From: Pseudomonadota bacterium
GTDB lineage: Bacteria; Pseudomonadota; Gammaproteobacteria; Burkholderiales; Burkholderiaceae_C
Length of the DNA: 64,000 bases
Direction: 5' to 3'
NCBI GenBank assembly: GCA_029779845.1
Contig: JAKOZT010000004.1
Span: 1-64,000 of the forward strand
The notes under the pieces are model-generated. The model worked only from the letters and a program-made list of their open reading frames with translations. It ran no database searches and had not been told where the DNA came from. Position 1 is the first letter of the stretch. The number at the start of each line of letters is the position of its first letter. This document shows positions 38,993-48,939 of this stretch, one piece after another. Position numbers and translations under genes: made by a program.

Positions 38993-39039
38993 ATACAATT
39001 TCGCCAAACTGTTATGGCTGATCCATCGGTACGGTTGCG

Positions 39040-40422
39040 ATGACCCGGCGCGAGACCCGCATCGACGCGGTGATGGCCACGATCCGCTCGCGCATCGCCT
39101 CGCGCGCGCTGGCGCCCGGCGCGCGCCTGCCCTCGGTGCGCGCGCAGGCCCAGGCGATGGGCGTGTCGGTGTCCACCGTCGTGGAGGCCTACGAGCGGCT
39201 CGCCGCCGAGCAGGTGATCCGCGCCCGGCCGGGCTCGGGCTTCTACGTCTGCGGGCCGGCCGCGCCGCTGGCGCTGTCGCAAATCGGTGCGCGTGTCGAG
39301 CGCGAGGTCGATCCGCTGTGGATCTCGCGCGAGTCGCTGGAGGCCGGCAGCACGCTGCTCAAGCCCGGCTGCGGCTGGCTGCCGGCCGCCTGGATGCCCG
39401 AGCAGGGTATGCGCCGCGCGCTGCGCGCGGCGGCGCGCGCCGACAGCGCGGTGCTCGCCGACTACGCCACGCCGCTGGGCCTGCCCGCCTTGCGCGAGGT
39501 GCTGGCACGGCGCCTGCACGGCGTGGACATCGAGGCGCCGCCCGAACGCATCATGCTGACCGAATCGGGCACGCAGGCCATCGACCTGGTGTGCCGCTTC
39601 CTGCTCGAGCCGGGCGACAGCGTGCTGGTGGACGACCCGTGCTACTTCAACTTCCACGCGCTGCTGCGTGCGCACCGCGTCAAAGCCGTCGGCGTGCCCT
39701 TCACGCCCAACGGCCCCGACACCGCGGCCTTCGAAGCCGCCGTGCGCGAGCACGCGCCGCGCCTGTACATCACCAACTCGGGCATCCACAACCCGACCGG
39801 CGCGACGCTGTCCTCGGTCACCGCGCACCGGCTGCTGAAGCTGGCCGAGGACGCCAACCTCGTGATCGTCGAGGACGACATCTTCGCGGACTTCGAGACC
39901 ACGCCCGCGCCGCGCCTGGCGGCCTTCGACGGCCTGGCGCGCGTGATCCACATCGGCAGCTTCTCGAAGACGCTGTCGGCCTCGCTGCGCTGCGGCTACA
40001 TCGCCGCGCGCGCCGACTGGATCGACAGCCTGGTCGACCTGAAGATCGCCACCAGCTTCGGCGGCGGCCAGCTGGCGGCCGCCGTGGCGCTGGCCGCGCT
40101 GACCGACGGCGGTTATCGCAAGCACATGGAGGGCGTGCGAGTGCGGCTCGGCGAAGCGCGCAGCAGGGTGATCGCGCGCCTCGATGCGCTGGGCATCACG
40201 CCGTGGCTGGTGCCGCGCGCCGGCATGTTCCTGTGGTGCCGCCTGCCCGAGGGCGTGGACGCCGCGCAGGTGGCGCGCGAATGCCTGAAGCGCGGCATGG
40301 TGCTGGCGCCGGGCAATGCCTTCAGCCCCTCGGCGAGCGCGAGCGGCTTCTTGCGCTTCAACGCGGCGCAGTGCGGCGAGCGGCGGGTGTTCGAGACCCT
40401 GGCGCGGGCGCTGGCGGCCTAG
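39040..40422 (+). CDS. MocR/PdxR family PLP-dependent transcriptional regulator
   Basis: A 460-residue fusion. The N-terminal GntR winged helix (1-70) has RLPSVRAQAQAMGVSVSTVVEAYERL. The C-terminal aminotransferase-like fold (about 95-455) has SGIHNPTGATLS and the PLP-lysine motif GSFSKTLSASLRCGY. Family members sense PLP or amino acid adducts. It likely regulates itself and the divergent EamA exporter. Its TAG stop is shared with the convergent Smr gene through a CTAG. Confidence 0.93.
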   Translation: MTRRETRIDAVMATIRSRIASRALAPGARLPSVRAQAQAMGVSVSTVVEAYERLAAEQVIRARPGSGFYVCGPAAPLALSQIGARVEREVDPLWISRESLEAGSTLLKPGCGWLPAAWMPEQGMRRALRAAARADSAVLADYATPLGLPALREVLARRLHGVDIEAPPERIMLTESGTQAIDLVCRFLLEPGDSVLVDDPCYFNFHALLRAHRVKAVGVPFTPNGPDTAAFEAAVREHAPRLYITNSGIHNPTGATLSSVTAHRLLKLAEDANLVIVEDDIFADFETTPAPRLAAFDGLARVIHIGSFSKTLSASLRCGYIAARADWIDSLVDLKIATSFGGGQLAAAVALAALTDGGYRKHMEGVRVRLGEARSRVIARLDALGITPWLVPRAGMFLWCRLPEGVDAAQVARECLKRGMVLAPGNAFSPSASASGFLRFNAAQCGERRVFETLARALAA

Positions 40423-41075
40423 GGTGAGGACGACGGCCGCAGCAGCACGATCAGCGCACCGTGCCCGCCGTCCTGCGCGCGCGCCTGCGTGAAGGCGATC
40501 ACCTCGTCCTTCTGCACCAGCCAGTTGCGCACCTTGTTCTTCAGCACCGGCTCGCGCCCCGGCGAGCCGTTGCCCTTGCCGTGGATCACGCGCACGCAGC
40601 GCAGCCCGGCGCGCACGGCTTCGCGCAGGAAGGCGGCGAGATGCTCGCGCGCTTCGTCGCGGCGCAGCCCGTGCAGGTCGAGCTGCGCCTGGATCGCCCA
40701 GACGCCGCGGCGCAGCTTGCGCACCACCTCGGGCCCGACGCCGCGGCGGCGGAACGACAGCGCGGCGTCGGTGTCGAGCAGCGATTCGACGTCGAACTCG
40801 TCGGAGATCGACTCGGCCAGCACCGCCGCCTCGTCGCGCTGGCGCTGGCGCGGCTCGGGCGGCGGCGGCGGCAGCTTGCGTTGCGCCGCGCGCGCCGGCG
40901 GCCGCAGCGGCACCACCGGGCCGACGCTGCGCGCGAACAGGTGGCGCTCGCGTTCGAGCCGCGCCATCTCGGCCTGCGTGCGTGCCGCCTCGGCGGCGGC
41001 CACTCGCTCGGCCTCGCGCAGCACGCGGCGCAGCTCCTGCAGGTCGGCCAGCGAATTCACTTTCGGCGCGCTCAC
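40419..41075 (-). CDS. Smr domain protein
   Basis: A 218-residue protein. The N-terminal half (1-110) is charged and helical, and the C-terminal Smr domain is about 125-215. It has the LDLHGL motif and VIHGKGNGS, the two signatures of Smr nuclease-like domains (related to the MutS2 C-terminus). Small Smr proteins have been linked to RNA or DNA cleavage and ribosome rescue; the role here is not known. Its start overlaps the radC stop by 4 nt. Confidence 0.9.
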   Translation of the reverse strand: MSAPKVNSLADLQELRRVLREAERVAAAEAARTQAEMARLERERHLFARSVGPVVPLRPPARAAQRKLPPPPPEPRQRQRDEAAVLAESISDEFDVESLLDTDAALSFRRRGVGPEVVRKLRRGVWAIQAQLDLHGLRRDEAREHLAAFLREAVRAGLRCVRVIHGKGNGSPGREPVLKNKVRNWLVQKDEVIAFTQARAQDGGHGALIVLLRPSSSP

Positions 41076-41740
41076 AGCAGGCCCCGCTCGGCGAACGACA
41101 CCACCTGGCCTTGCCCGATCACGAAGTGGTCGAGCACGCGCACGTCCACCAGCGCCAGCGCGCTCTTGAGCGACTGGGTCAGGAACTCGTCGGCGCGCGA
41201 GGGCTCGGCCACGCCGCTCGGGTGGTTGTGGGCGAGGATCACCGCGGCGGCGTTCAGCGCCATCGCGCGCCTGACCACCTCGCGCGGGTAGACGCTGGTC
41301 TGCGCCAGCGTGCCGCGGAACATCTCGTCGAAGCTCAGCAGCCGGTGCTGTGCATCGAGGAACAGCACCGCGAACACCTCGCGCTGCTGCGCGGCGAGCT
41401 GCAGTTGCAGGTAGTCGCGCACCGCTCCGGGCGAATCGAAGGCGGGGCGCTCGGCCAGGCGCTGGCGCAGCGAGCGCCGCGCCAGCTCGACCACCGCCGC
41501 CAGCTCGGCGCGCTTGGCCGGGCCCAGGCCCTTGATGCGTTTCAGATCTGCCGCGTCGGCGTGCAGCAGCCCGGCGGTGCCGCCGAAGGCGTCGAGCACC
41601 TGCTGCGCGAGCGTGAGCACCGGCGTGCCTTTCAGCCCGGTGCGCAGCAGCAGCGCCACCAGCTCGGCGTCGGCCAGCGCGGCCGGCCCCAGCGCGAGCA
41701 GCTTCTCGCGCGGGCGGGCATCGGGGGGCAGGTTCTTCAT
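41072..41740 (-). CDS. radC: RadC family JAB/MPN domain protein
   Basis: A 222-residue protein. The N-terminal helix-hairpin-helix region includes [13 protein letters not shown]. The JAMM-type metal motif is visible as [14 protein letters not shown]. The historical link to DNA repair is not well supported, so the function is uncertain. I choose ATG 41740 ([14 protein letters not shown], the family start) over a GTG further upstream. It pairs with the Smr gene. Confidence 0.93.
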   Translation of the reverse strand: MKNLPPDARPREKLLALGPAALADAELVALLLRTGLKGTPVLTLAQQVLDAFGGTAGLLHADAADLKRIKGLGPAKRAELAAVVELARRSLRQRLAERPAFDSPGAVRDYLQLQLAAQQREVFAVLFLDAQHRLLSFDEMFRGTLAQTSVYPREVVRRAMALNAAAVILAHNHPSGVAEPSRADEFLTQSLKSALALVDVRVLDHFVIGQGQVVSFAERGLL

Positions 41741-41784
41741 CGCGCTCGTAAAATTGCGGACCAGTCTACTCAAAGGCCCACGCC

Positions 41785-42228
41785 GTGAACCTCGTGCAGC
41801 CGGGGTCGTTCCTGACCCTGCACTACCGCCTCGCCGGGCCGGACGGCGCCGACATCGTCAACACCTTCGCCGACAAGCCGGCCACGCTCTCGCTGGGCAC
41901 CGGCGAGCTGGCCGGCGCGCTGGAGCAGCGCCTGCTCGGCCTGGCCGAAGGCGCGCGCACGGTGTTCGACGTGCCCGCCGGAGAAGCCTTCGGCGAGCGC
42001 AACCCCGAGCTGCTGCAGCGCGTGAAGCGCTCGCTGCTCGATGAACTCGGCGACCCCGACGCCAGCTACGCCGTCGGCGACGTGGTGCAGTTCCCCACGC
42101 CCGACGGCCAGGCGAGCTACGCCGGCGTGGTGCGCGAGCTGGGCGAGGACTGGCTGCTGTTCGACTTCAACCACCCGCTGGCCGGCCGGCCGGTGACCTT
42201 CGAAGTGCAGCTGATCGGGGTGCTGTGA
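41785..42228 (+). CDS. fkpB: FKBP-type peptidyl-prolyl isomerase, SlpA/FkpB-like
   Basis: A 147-residue cytoplasmic prolyl isomerase-chaperone of the SlyD/SlpA group, starting [16 protein letters not shown]. An insert-in-flap domain lies about residues 70-125 ([12 protein letters not shown]). It lacks the His-rich tail of SlyD. The start is GTG 41785. It directly precedes ispH, the conserved fkpB-ispH pair. Confidence 0.92.
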   Translation: MNLVQPGSFLTLHYRLAGPDGADIVNTFADKPATLSLGTGELAGALEQRLLGLAEGARTVFDVPAGEAFGERNPELLQRVKRSLLDELGDPDASYAVGDVVQFPTPDGQASYAGVVRELGEDWLLFDFNHPLAGRPVTFEVQLIGVL

Positions 42229-43175
42229 TGGACGAGGTGCTGCTCGCCGAGCCGCGCGGCTTCTGCGCCGGCGTCGACCGCGCGATCGAGATCGTCGAGC
42301 GCGCGCTGAAGAAGTTCGGCGCGCCGATCTACGTGCGCCACGAGATCGTGCACAACACCTACGTGGTCAACGACCTGAAGGCCAAGGGCGCGATCTTCAT
42401 CGAGGATCTGGCCGAGGTGCCGCCCGGCGCCACGCTGGTGTTCAGCGCGCACGGCGTGTCGCAGGCGGTGCGCAAGGAGGCCGCGCAGCGCGGCTTCTCG
42501 GTGTTCGACGCCACCTGCCCGCTGGTGACCAAGGTGCACGTCGAGGTCGCCAAGCTGCACAAGGAGGGCTACGACTTCATCATGATCGGCCACAAGGGCC
42601 ATCCGGAAGTCGAAGGCACGATGGGTCAGCTCGACGGCGGCATCTACCTCGTCGACGACGTGGCCGACGTGGAGGCGCTGGTGCTGCCGCAGACCGAGCG
42701 CCTCGCGGTGGTGACGCAGACCACGCTGTCGGTCGACGACGCGGCCGAGATCCTCGCCGCGGTGAAGCGGCGCTTTCCGAGCGTGCGCGAGCCGAAGAAG
42801 CAGGACATCTGCTACGCCACGCAGAACCGCCAGGACGCGGTGAAGGTGCTGGCGCCGGCGGTGGACGTGGTGATCGTCGTCGGCAGCCCGACCAGCTCGA
42901 ACAGCAACCGCCTGCAGGAACTCGCGCAGCGCCTGGGCACGCCGGCCTACATGGTCGACCAGCCGGAGGATCTGAAGGCCGAGTGGCTGGAGGGCAAGCG
43001 CCGCGTCGGCCTGACCGCCGGCGCCTCGGCGCCGGACATCCTCGTTCAGCAGGTCATCGCGCGTCTTCGCTCGCTCGGGGCGCTGTCGGTGCGCTCGCTG
43101 CCGGGCGTGGAGGAGTCGGTGCACTTCCCGCTGCCGATGGGGCTGGGCGACAAGTCGATGGCGCAGGTGGGTTGA
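42228..43175 (+). CDS. ispH: 4-hydroxy-3-methylbut-2-enyl diphosphate reductase
   Basis: A 315-residue last enzyme of the MEP isoprenoid pathway, reducing HMBPP to IPP and DMAPP. Cysteine ligands of its [4Fe-4S] cluster lie in [17 protein letters not shown] and DICYAT. The catalytic Glu sits in TTLSVDD and the substrate loop is [11 protein letters not shown]. The start ATG 42228 overlaps the fkpB TGA; a GTG one codon earlier is possible. The 3' end is overlapped by an antisense small ORF. Confidence 0.97.
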   Translation: MDEVLLAEPRGFCAGVDRAIEIVERALKKFGAPIYVRHEIVHNTYVVNDLKAKGAIFIEDLAEVPPGATLVFSAHGVSQAVRKEAAQRGFSVFDATCPLVTKVHVEVAKLHKEGYDFIMIGHKGHPEVEGTMGQLDGGIYLVDDVADVEALVLPQTERLAVVTQTTLSVDDAAEILAAVKRRFPSVREPKKQDICYATQNRQDAVKVLAPAVDVVIVVGSPTSSNSNRLQELAQRLGTPAYMVDQPEDLKAEWLEGKRRVGLTAGASAPDILVQQVIARLRSLGALSVRSLPGVEESVHFPLPMGLGDKSMAQVG

Positions 43176-43407
43176 GGTCGAGCCCCCCAGTCGCTTCGCT
43201 CCTGCCCCCAGGGGGCGCCGTCCGGCTTGGGGCGGCCCGGCGCCGGACCCGCTGGATGCTGCCGGTGCCGCCGCCGCAGTTGCTGCACGAGTCGCAGGCA
43301 CTGCCGCCGCGGCGCGTGCGCACGAAGGGGCGCAGCACCAGCGCCCACAGCGCGTAGGCCGCGCAGGCGGCGACGATCAGCGCGACGATCCAGGTCTGGG
43401 CATCCAT
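43054..43407 (-). CDS. FeoB-associated Cys-rich small membrane protein, possibly extended by a repeat
   Basis: A 117-residue frame. Residues 5-27 are one membrane segment ([20 protein letters not shown]), followed by a short basic stretch and a [10 protein letters not shown] cysteine cluster at about 38-47. This matches small proteins found downstream of feoB. From about residue 53 the frame reads through palindromic repeat copy D and then antisense to the ispH 3' end. The native protein was therefore probably near 55-70 residues. The gap to feoB is 4 nt. Confidence 0.7.
   Translation of the reverse strand: MDAQTWIVALIVAACAAYALWALVLRPFVRTRRGGSACDSCSNCGGGTGSIQRVRRRAAPSRTAPPGGRSEATGGLDLNPPAPSTCRPAPSAAGSAPTPPRPAASAPTAPRASEDAR
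43181..43251. repeat. Dispersed palindromic intergenic repeat, copy D
   Basis: CCCCCCAGTCGCTTCGCTCC and CCCCCAGGGGGCG are followed by GTCCGG (43220-43225) and CCGGAC (43243-43248), flanking the core CTTGGGGCGGCCCGGCG. It lies between the end of ispH and the small Cys-rich gene, inside the reading frame of the latter. Confidence 0.7.
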
Positions 43408-43411
43408 CGCT

Positions 43412-45268
43412 TCATCCTCCGAGCCAGAGCGTGACGCGGTAGGTCACGAATGCCGCCGCGTAGGCGAGGGCGAACAGGTAGACGAGCATCAGCAGCGGGT
43501 AGCGCCACGAGTTGGTCTCGCGCTTGACCACCGCCAGCGTCGACAGGCACTGCGGCGCGAACACGTACCACGCCAGCAGCGAATAGGCGGTGGCCAGCGA
43601 CCAGCCCTGCGCGATCACCGGCATCAGCGACTCGGCCACCGCGTCGTCGGCGGCCGACAGCGCGTACACCGTGCCGAGCGCGCCGACGGCCACCTCGCGC
43701 GCCGCCAGGCCCGGCACCAGCGCCACCGAGATCTGCCAGTTGAAGCCGATCGGCGCGAACACGTGCTGCAGCGCCTGGCCGAGCATGCCGGCGAAGCTGT
43801 ACTGGATCGCCGGGCCGGTGGCGCCGTCCGGCGGCGCGGGCCAGGTGGACAGGAACCACAGCACCACCATCAGCGCGAAGATGATCGTGCCGACGCGGCG
43901 CAGGAAGATCATGGTGCGCTCCCACAGCCCGAGCGCCAGGCTGCGCAGGCTGGGGCGGCGGTAGGGCGGCAGCTCGAGCATCAGCGGCTGGTAGTTGCGG
44001 CGCGTCCAGAAGCGCTTGATGAACCACGCGACGATGCAGGCCGCCACCACGCCGGCCACGTACAGGCCGAACAGCGTGAGCCCGCGCAGGTTGAAGAGCC
44101 CGACGTTGCGGTCGGGCACGAAGGCGGCGATCAGCAGCGCGTAGACCGGCAGCCGCGCCGAGCAGGTCATCAGCGGCGCGATCATGATCGTCGCGAGCCG
44201 GTCGCGCGGGTTGGCGATGGTGCGCGTGGCCATGATGCCCGGCACCGCGCAGGCGAAGCTCGACAGCAGCGGGATGAAGGCGCGCCCGGACAGGCCGACC
44301 TTGCCCATCAGGTTGTCGAGCAGGAAGGCGGCGCGCGGCAGGTAGCCGGAGTCCTCCAGCAGCAGGATGAAGAAGAACAGGATCAGGATCTGCGGCAGGA
44401 ACACGAGCACGCCGCCCGCGCCGGCGATCACGCCGTCGACCAGCAGGCTGCGCAGCGGGCCGTCGTCCATCGCGGCGGTGACGGCCTGGGCGAGCGCGGC
44501 CTGGCCGTCCTTGATCAGGTCCATCGGCAGTTCGGCCCACGAGAACACCGCCTGGAACATCAGGAACAGCAGCACCGTCAGGATCGCGAGCCCGGCCACC
44601 GGGTGCAGCACCACCGCGTCGACGGCCAGGCGGAAGCGTTGCACGCGCGGCGAGGTCGGCGCGGCCAGCGCGAGGATGCGCCGCACCTCCTGCTGCAGTT
44701 CGGCCTGGGTGCGCCGCGGCACCGGGTTGGCGGGCGCGGGCGCGGGCGCGGCCGGCGCGGCATCGAGCGCGGCCAGCGCGCCGAGCAGCGCCTCGTGGCC
44801 GTTGCGCTGCACCGCCACGGTCTCCACCACCGGGCAACCCAGCTCGCGCGCAAGCACCTCGGTGTCGATCGCCAGGCCCTGGGCGCGTGCCGCATCGATC
44901 AGGTTCAGCGCCACCACCATCGGGCGCCCCAGCGAGCGCAGTTGCAGCACCAGGCGCAGGTTCATGCGCAGGTTGGTGGCGTCGACCACCGCGACGATCG
45001 CATCGGGCGCGTCCTCGCCGGCGCGCTGGCCCTGGATGACTTCGAGCGTCACCTGCTCGTCGGGCGTGGTCGGCTCCAGGCCGTAGGTGCCGGGCAGGTC
45101 GACCACCGCGACGCGCCGCCCGCCGGGCAGCGCCACCGTGCCGACCTTGCGTTCGACCGTGACGCCGGCGTAGTTGGCGACCTTCTGGCGCGCGCCGGTC
45201 AGCAGGTTGAACAGCGCCGTCTTGCCGCAGTTCGGGTTGCCCACCAGGGCGATGCACGAGACAGTCAT
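43412..45268 (-). CDS. feoB: Ferrous iron transporter FeoB
   Basis: A 618-residue inner-membrane Fe(II) uptake protein. The cytoplasmic G domain (1-165) has G1 GNPNCGKT (10-17), G3 DLPGTYGLEP and G4 NLID. After a linker come membrane Gate domains with LEDSGYLPRAAF and SSFACAVPGIMATR (about 245-615). It is shorter than E. coli FeoB (773), like other Betaproteobacterial copies. The start ATG and ribosome-binding segment are the end of an 84-bp repeat shared with the ParA-like gene. It is part of feoA-feoB, under a Fur box. Confidence 0.96.
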   Translation of the reverse strand: MTVSCIALVGNPNCGKTALFNLLTGARQKVANYAGVTVERKVGTVALPGGRRVAVVDLPGTYGLEPTTPDEQVTLEVIQGQRAGEDAPDAIVAVVDATNLRMNLRLVLQLRSLGRPMVVALNLIDAARAQGLAIDTEVLARELGCPVVETVAVQRNGHEALLGALAALDAAPAAPAPAPANPVPRRTQAELQQEVRRILALAAPTSPRVQRFRLAVDAVVLHPVAGLAILTVLLFLMFQAVFSWAELPMDLIKDGQAALAQAVTAAMDDGPLRSLLVDGVIAGAGGVLVFLPQILILFFFILLLEDSGYLPRAAFLLDNLMGKVGLSGRAFIPLLSSFACAVPGIMATRTIANPRDRLATIMIAPLMTCSARLPVYALLIAAFVPDRNVGLFNLRGLTLFGLYVAGVVAACIVAWFIKRFWTRRNYQPLMLELPPYRRPSLRSLALGLWERTMIFLRRVGTIIFALMVVLWFLSTWPAPPDGATGPAIQYSFAGMLGQALQHVFAPIGFNWQISVALVPGLAAREVAVGALGTVYALSAADDAVAESLMPVIAQGWSLATAYSLLAWYVFAPQCLSTLAVVKRETNSWRYPLLMLVYLFALAYAAAFVTYRVTLWLGG

Positions 45269-45345
45269 GACCGCCCCTCGTCAGATGGGTACATCGGCCG
45301 ATCCCCCAAGGGGATGCGGGCCGGCTTGGGAGCGGCCCGGCGCTC
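45262..45345 (-). repeat. Start-codon-bearing 84-bp repeat, copy B
   Basis: Read on the minus strand this matches 36854-36937 at about 78 of 84 positions by hand. It ends GAGGGGCGGTCATGACTG, the last bases being the feoB start. It lies between feoA and feoB. GCGGGCC (45316-45322) and GGCCCGC (45346-45352) bracket the core. Confidence 0.85.
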
Positions 45346-45377
45346 GGCCCGCAGCCGCGGGGTTGGCGCAGGGTGTC

Positions 45378-45620
45378 TCATGCCCCCTCCACCTCGATGC
45401 AGCGCGCCTCGGCCCAGCGCAGCGCCACCAGCGTGTCGCCGATGCGCACCGCCAGCGGCTCGCGCCCGCCCGGCCCGCGGCGCAGCAGGTGCAGCGGCTC
45501 GCCGGCGATGAAGCCCAGCTCGGCGAGGCGGCGCAGGTCGGCCTCGCCCAGGTCCGGCGAGGACGGTATGACGGATCTCACGGTGGAGCGGCTGTCGTCG
45601 GGCAGTTCGGTAAGGAACAT
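45378..45620 (-). CDS. feoA: FeoA, SH3-like accessory protein of ferrous iron uptake
   Basis: An 80-residue cytoplasmic protein. The conserved LAELGFIAGEPLHLLRR and a final strand (VALRWAEARCIEV) match FeoA, which is needed for FeoB function. I choose the ATG at 45620 (MFLTELPDD). The longer frame to a TTG at 45656 would put coding sequence across the Fur box. It is the first gene of the feo operon. Confidence 0.88.
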   Translation of the reverse strand: MFLTELPDDSRSTVRSVIPSSPDLGEADLRRLAELGFIAGEPLHLLRRGPGGREPLAVRIGDTLVALRWAEARCIEVEGA

Positions 45621-45635
45621 GGCGAGAAGGGGATT

Positions 45636-45654
45636 TTTAATACGAACCATTATC
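45636..45654. promoter_or_regulatory. Fur box of the feoAB / bfr-bfd region
   Basis: The 19-mer at 45636-45654 matches the classic Fur consensus GATAATGATAATCATTATC at 13 of 19 positions. On the minus strand it contains GATAAT, a plausible -10 for feoA about 20-25 nt before the chosen ATG. Iron-dependent repression of feoAB is the expected effect. Control of the divergent bfr, 100 bp away, is possible. Confidence 0.65.
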
Positions 45655-45752
45655 AAGTAAGATTCGCACAGCCCTGCACGGCGCCCCGATTCTCCCTGGA
45701 GGGAGCTTGAGGAAGGTCAGAATCGATCGTCCCCAACTTCCGAGGAAGAGCC

Positions 45753-46229
45753 ATGAAGAGCGACCCGCAGGTGATTGCCCACCTGAACGCGCAACTGAAG
45801 AACGAACTGACCGCCACCAACCAGTACTTCCTGCACTACCGCATGTTGAAGCACTGGGGCCTGGACAAGCTGGCGAAGAAGGAATACGAAGAGTCGATCG
45901 GCGAAATGAAGCACGCGGACAAGCTGATGGAACGCATCTTCATGCTCGAAGGCCTGCCGAACCTGCAGGATCTCGGCAAGCTGCTGATCGGCGAGAACGT
46001 GCCCGAGATCCTCGCGTGCGACCTGCAGCTGGAGCAGGGCGCGCAGGGCACCATCAAGGACGGCATCGCCTACTGCGAGTCGGTGCGCGACTACGTGTCG
46101 CGCGACCTGCTGCAGGACATCCTCGACGACACCGAGGAGCACATCGACTTTCTCGAGACGCAGGTCGAGCTGGTCGGCAAGGTGGGCCTGCCCAACTACC
46201 TGCAATCCATGATGGGCGATCCATCCTGA
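45753..46229 (+). CDS. bfr: Bacterioferritin
   Basis: A 158-residue four-helix iron storage protein forming a 24-mer shell with heme between subunits. The ferroxidase ligands E18 (KNELTA), E51 and H54 (GEMKHA) and the heme ligand M52 are all in canonical positions. GAGGAAG precedes the ATG. It is followed after 7 nt by bfd, which reduces the stored iron, and is divergent from feoAB. Confidence 0.97.
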   Translation: MKSDPQVIAHLNAQLKNELTATNQYFLHYRMLKHWGLDKLAKKEYEESIGEMKHADKLMERIFMLEGLPNLQDLGKLLIGENVPEILACDLQLEQGAQGTIKDGIAYCESVRDYVSRDLLQDILDDTEEHIDFLETQVELVGKVGLPNYLQSMMGDPS

Positions 46230-46236
46230 GGACAGC

Positions 46237-46455
46237 ATGATCGTTTGCGTCTGCCGCCGCATCTCGGACCACCAGATCCGCCAGGCCGCCTGTGACGGTG
46301 CGCAGACGCTCGAATGCCTGCAGTTCGAACTCGGCGTGGCGATGCAATGCGGCCGCTGCGCCGAGTGCGCCTGCGCGGTGCTGCACGAAGCCAAGGGCGC
46401 CGTGAAAGGCGAAATCGCCGCCGAGTCGCAGTCGCTCGCCTGCCTACAATCCTGA
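46237..46455 (+). CDS. bfd: Bacterioferritin-associated ferredoxin
   Basis: A 72-residue [2Fe-2S] protein. Ligands C4 and C6 (CVC) and C38 and C41 (CGRC) give the CxC-x31-CxxC pattern of Bfd. It passes electrons to bacterioferritin heme to release Fe(II). The start is ATG 46237. It forms an operon with bfr. Confidence 0.95.
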   Translation: MIVCVCRRISDHQIRQAACDGAQTLECLQFELGVAMQCGRCAECACAVLHEAKGAVKGEIAAESQSLACLQS

Positions 46456-46481
46456 GGGTCCACACCTCCGGAGGGCGCTGA

Positions 46482-47795
<1,314 letters not shown>

Positions 47796-47796
47796 G

Positions 47797-48606
47797 GTGG
47801 TGGACACCCGAGCGCTCGCCGCTGAACTGCTCGCCGCCGGGGACGGCGCCGAGCTGATCGGCCTGCCGAGCGGGCGCCCCGGCGGCCTGACACTGGCGCA
47901 GGCCTTCGAAGTCGCCGACCTGATCCGCCGGCAGCGCATGGCGCGCGGCGACGAGCCGCGCGGCTACAAGATCGGCTTCACCAACCGCGGCATCTGGCCG
48001 CGCTACGGCGTGTTCGCACCGATCTGGGCGCCGGTGTGGGCGAGCACGCTGACGCTGCTCGAAGGCAGCGAGGCCGATGTCTCGCTCGCCGGCCTGGTGC
48101 AGCCGCGCCTGGAGCCGGAGATCGTGTTCGGCTTCGCCAGCGCGCCGCGCGCCGGCATGGACGAGGCGGCGCTCGAGCGCTGCGTCGCCTGGGTGGCGCA
48201 CGGCTTCGAGATCGTGCACACGCACTTCGCCGACTGGCGCTTCACCGCGCCCGACACGGTGGCCGATTTCGCGCTGCACGGCCGCCTGCTGGTCGGGCCG
48301 CGGGTGCCCGTGGTGCGCTTCGGGCGCCTCGGCGAGGAACTCGCCGCGCTGACGCTGAGCCTCGAACGCGACGGCGCCGAAGTCGAGCGCGGCCGCGGCG
48401 CCAACGTGCTCGACGGCCCGCTGACCGCGCTGCGCCTGTGGATCGAGGCGATGGCGCAGCACACGCCGCACTGGACGGTGCGCCCGGGCGACGTGGTCAC
48501 CACTGGCACGCTCACTGACGCCTGGCCGATGGCGCTCGGCCAGCGCTGGCGCAGCCGCCTCGACCATGCCGCGCTTCACGGCCTGACGCTGCGCACCGTG
48601 GCCTGA
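47797..48606 (+). CDS. 2-keto-4-pentenoate hydratase-like protein
   Basis: A 269-residue member of the fumarylacetoacetase/hydratase superfamily. Visible motifs are GYKIGFTNRGIWPRYGV, the metal-binding LEPEIVFGF (Glu-x-Glu) and the TGTLTDAWP strand near the end. Relatives hydrate 2-oxopent-4-enoate in meta-cleavage pathways or decarboxylate 2-oxo acids. No pathway partners adjoin it. The start is GTG, at 47797 or 47800. Confidence 0.82.
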   Translation: MVDTRALAAELLAAGDGAELIGLPSGRPGGLTLAQAFEVADLIRRQRMARGDEPRGYKIGFTNRGIWPRYGVFAPIWAPVWASTLTLLEGSEADVSLAGLVQPRLEPEIVFGFASAPRAGMDEAALERCVAWVAHGFEIVHTHFADWRFTAPDTVADFALHGRLLVGPRVPVVRFGRLGEELAALTLSLERDGAEVERGRGANVLDGPLTALRLWIEAMAQHTPHWTVRPGDVVTTGTLTDAWPMALGQRWRSRLDHAALHGLTLRTVA

Positions 48607-48671
48607 GCGCACGCCGCGGTGCGCTAGAATGTGCGGCTCGGCAGCGACCCGCCGAGCGCGCACAGAACACC

Positions 48672-48762
48672 GGAGAGGTGGCAGAGTGGTCGAATGCGCC
48701 GGACTCGAAATCCGGTATACGGTTTCACCGTATCGAGGGTTCGAATCCCTCCTTCTCCGCCA
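48672..48762 (+). tRNA. tRNA-Ser (anticodon CGA)
   Basis: A 91-nt type II tRNA with acceptor stem GGAGAGG pairing to CTTCTCC (one G-U) and a GCCA end encoded. The anticodon stem CCGGA/TCCGG holds loop CTCGAAA, anticodon CGA. A long variable arm (TATACGGTTTCACCGTA) and the T-loop TTCGAAT are present. It decodes UCG. The integrated element begins at its 3' end. Confidence 0.97.
48740..48762 (+). other. Probable attachment site (attL) in the tRNA-Ser 3' end
   Basis: The T-arm and acceptor 3' part of tRNA-Ser is where the adjacent P4-type integrase would be expected to recombine, leaving the tRNA intact. The matching direct repeat (attR) is not found inside the window, so the core length is unknown. 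Confidence 0.55.
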
Positions 48763-48798
48763 GAGATACGTTCGCCAAGGTTCGCTGAGAACCGCAGA

Positions 48799-48834
48799 AA
48801 GCCCCGCAAGGCATTGTCCGGCGGGGCTTTTTTG
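48799..48834 (+). terminator. Strong intrinsic terminator after tRNA-Ser
   Basis: AAGCCCCGC and GCGGGGCTT flank a 13-nt loop and are followed by TTTT. It stands between the tRNA and the integrase, so it isolates the element from tRNA transcription. Confidence 0.9.
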
Positions 48835-48939
48835 TTCGTTGGCGTCCACCTGTGCACTTTGACAGCCGGGCCGAGTTGGGGGAACCATTGGGGGAACGGC
48901 AGGCGGGATTCCCCCGCGCCACCCCTCCGGTTCCCCCAA

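Noticed and set aside
38083-40125. A 680-codon minus-strand frame combining the EamA transporter with a long N-terminal part
   Set aside because: Only 38083-38946 is transporter; the rest is antisense to the MocR gene and has shadow composition.
48631-48939. N-terminal extension of the integrase frame through the tRNA gene
   Set aside because: The extension translates the tRNA and its terminator; the family start is MALTDKTCK at 48940.
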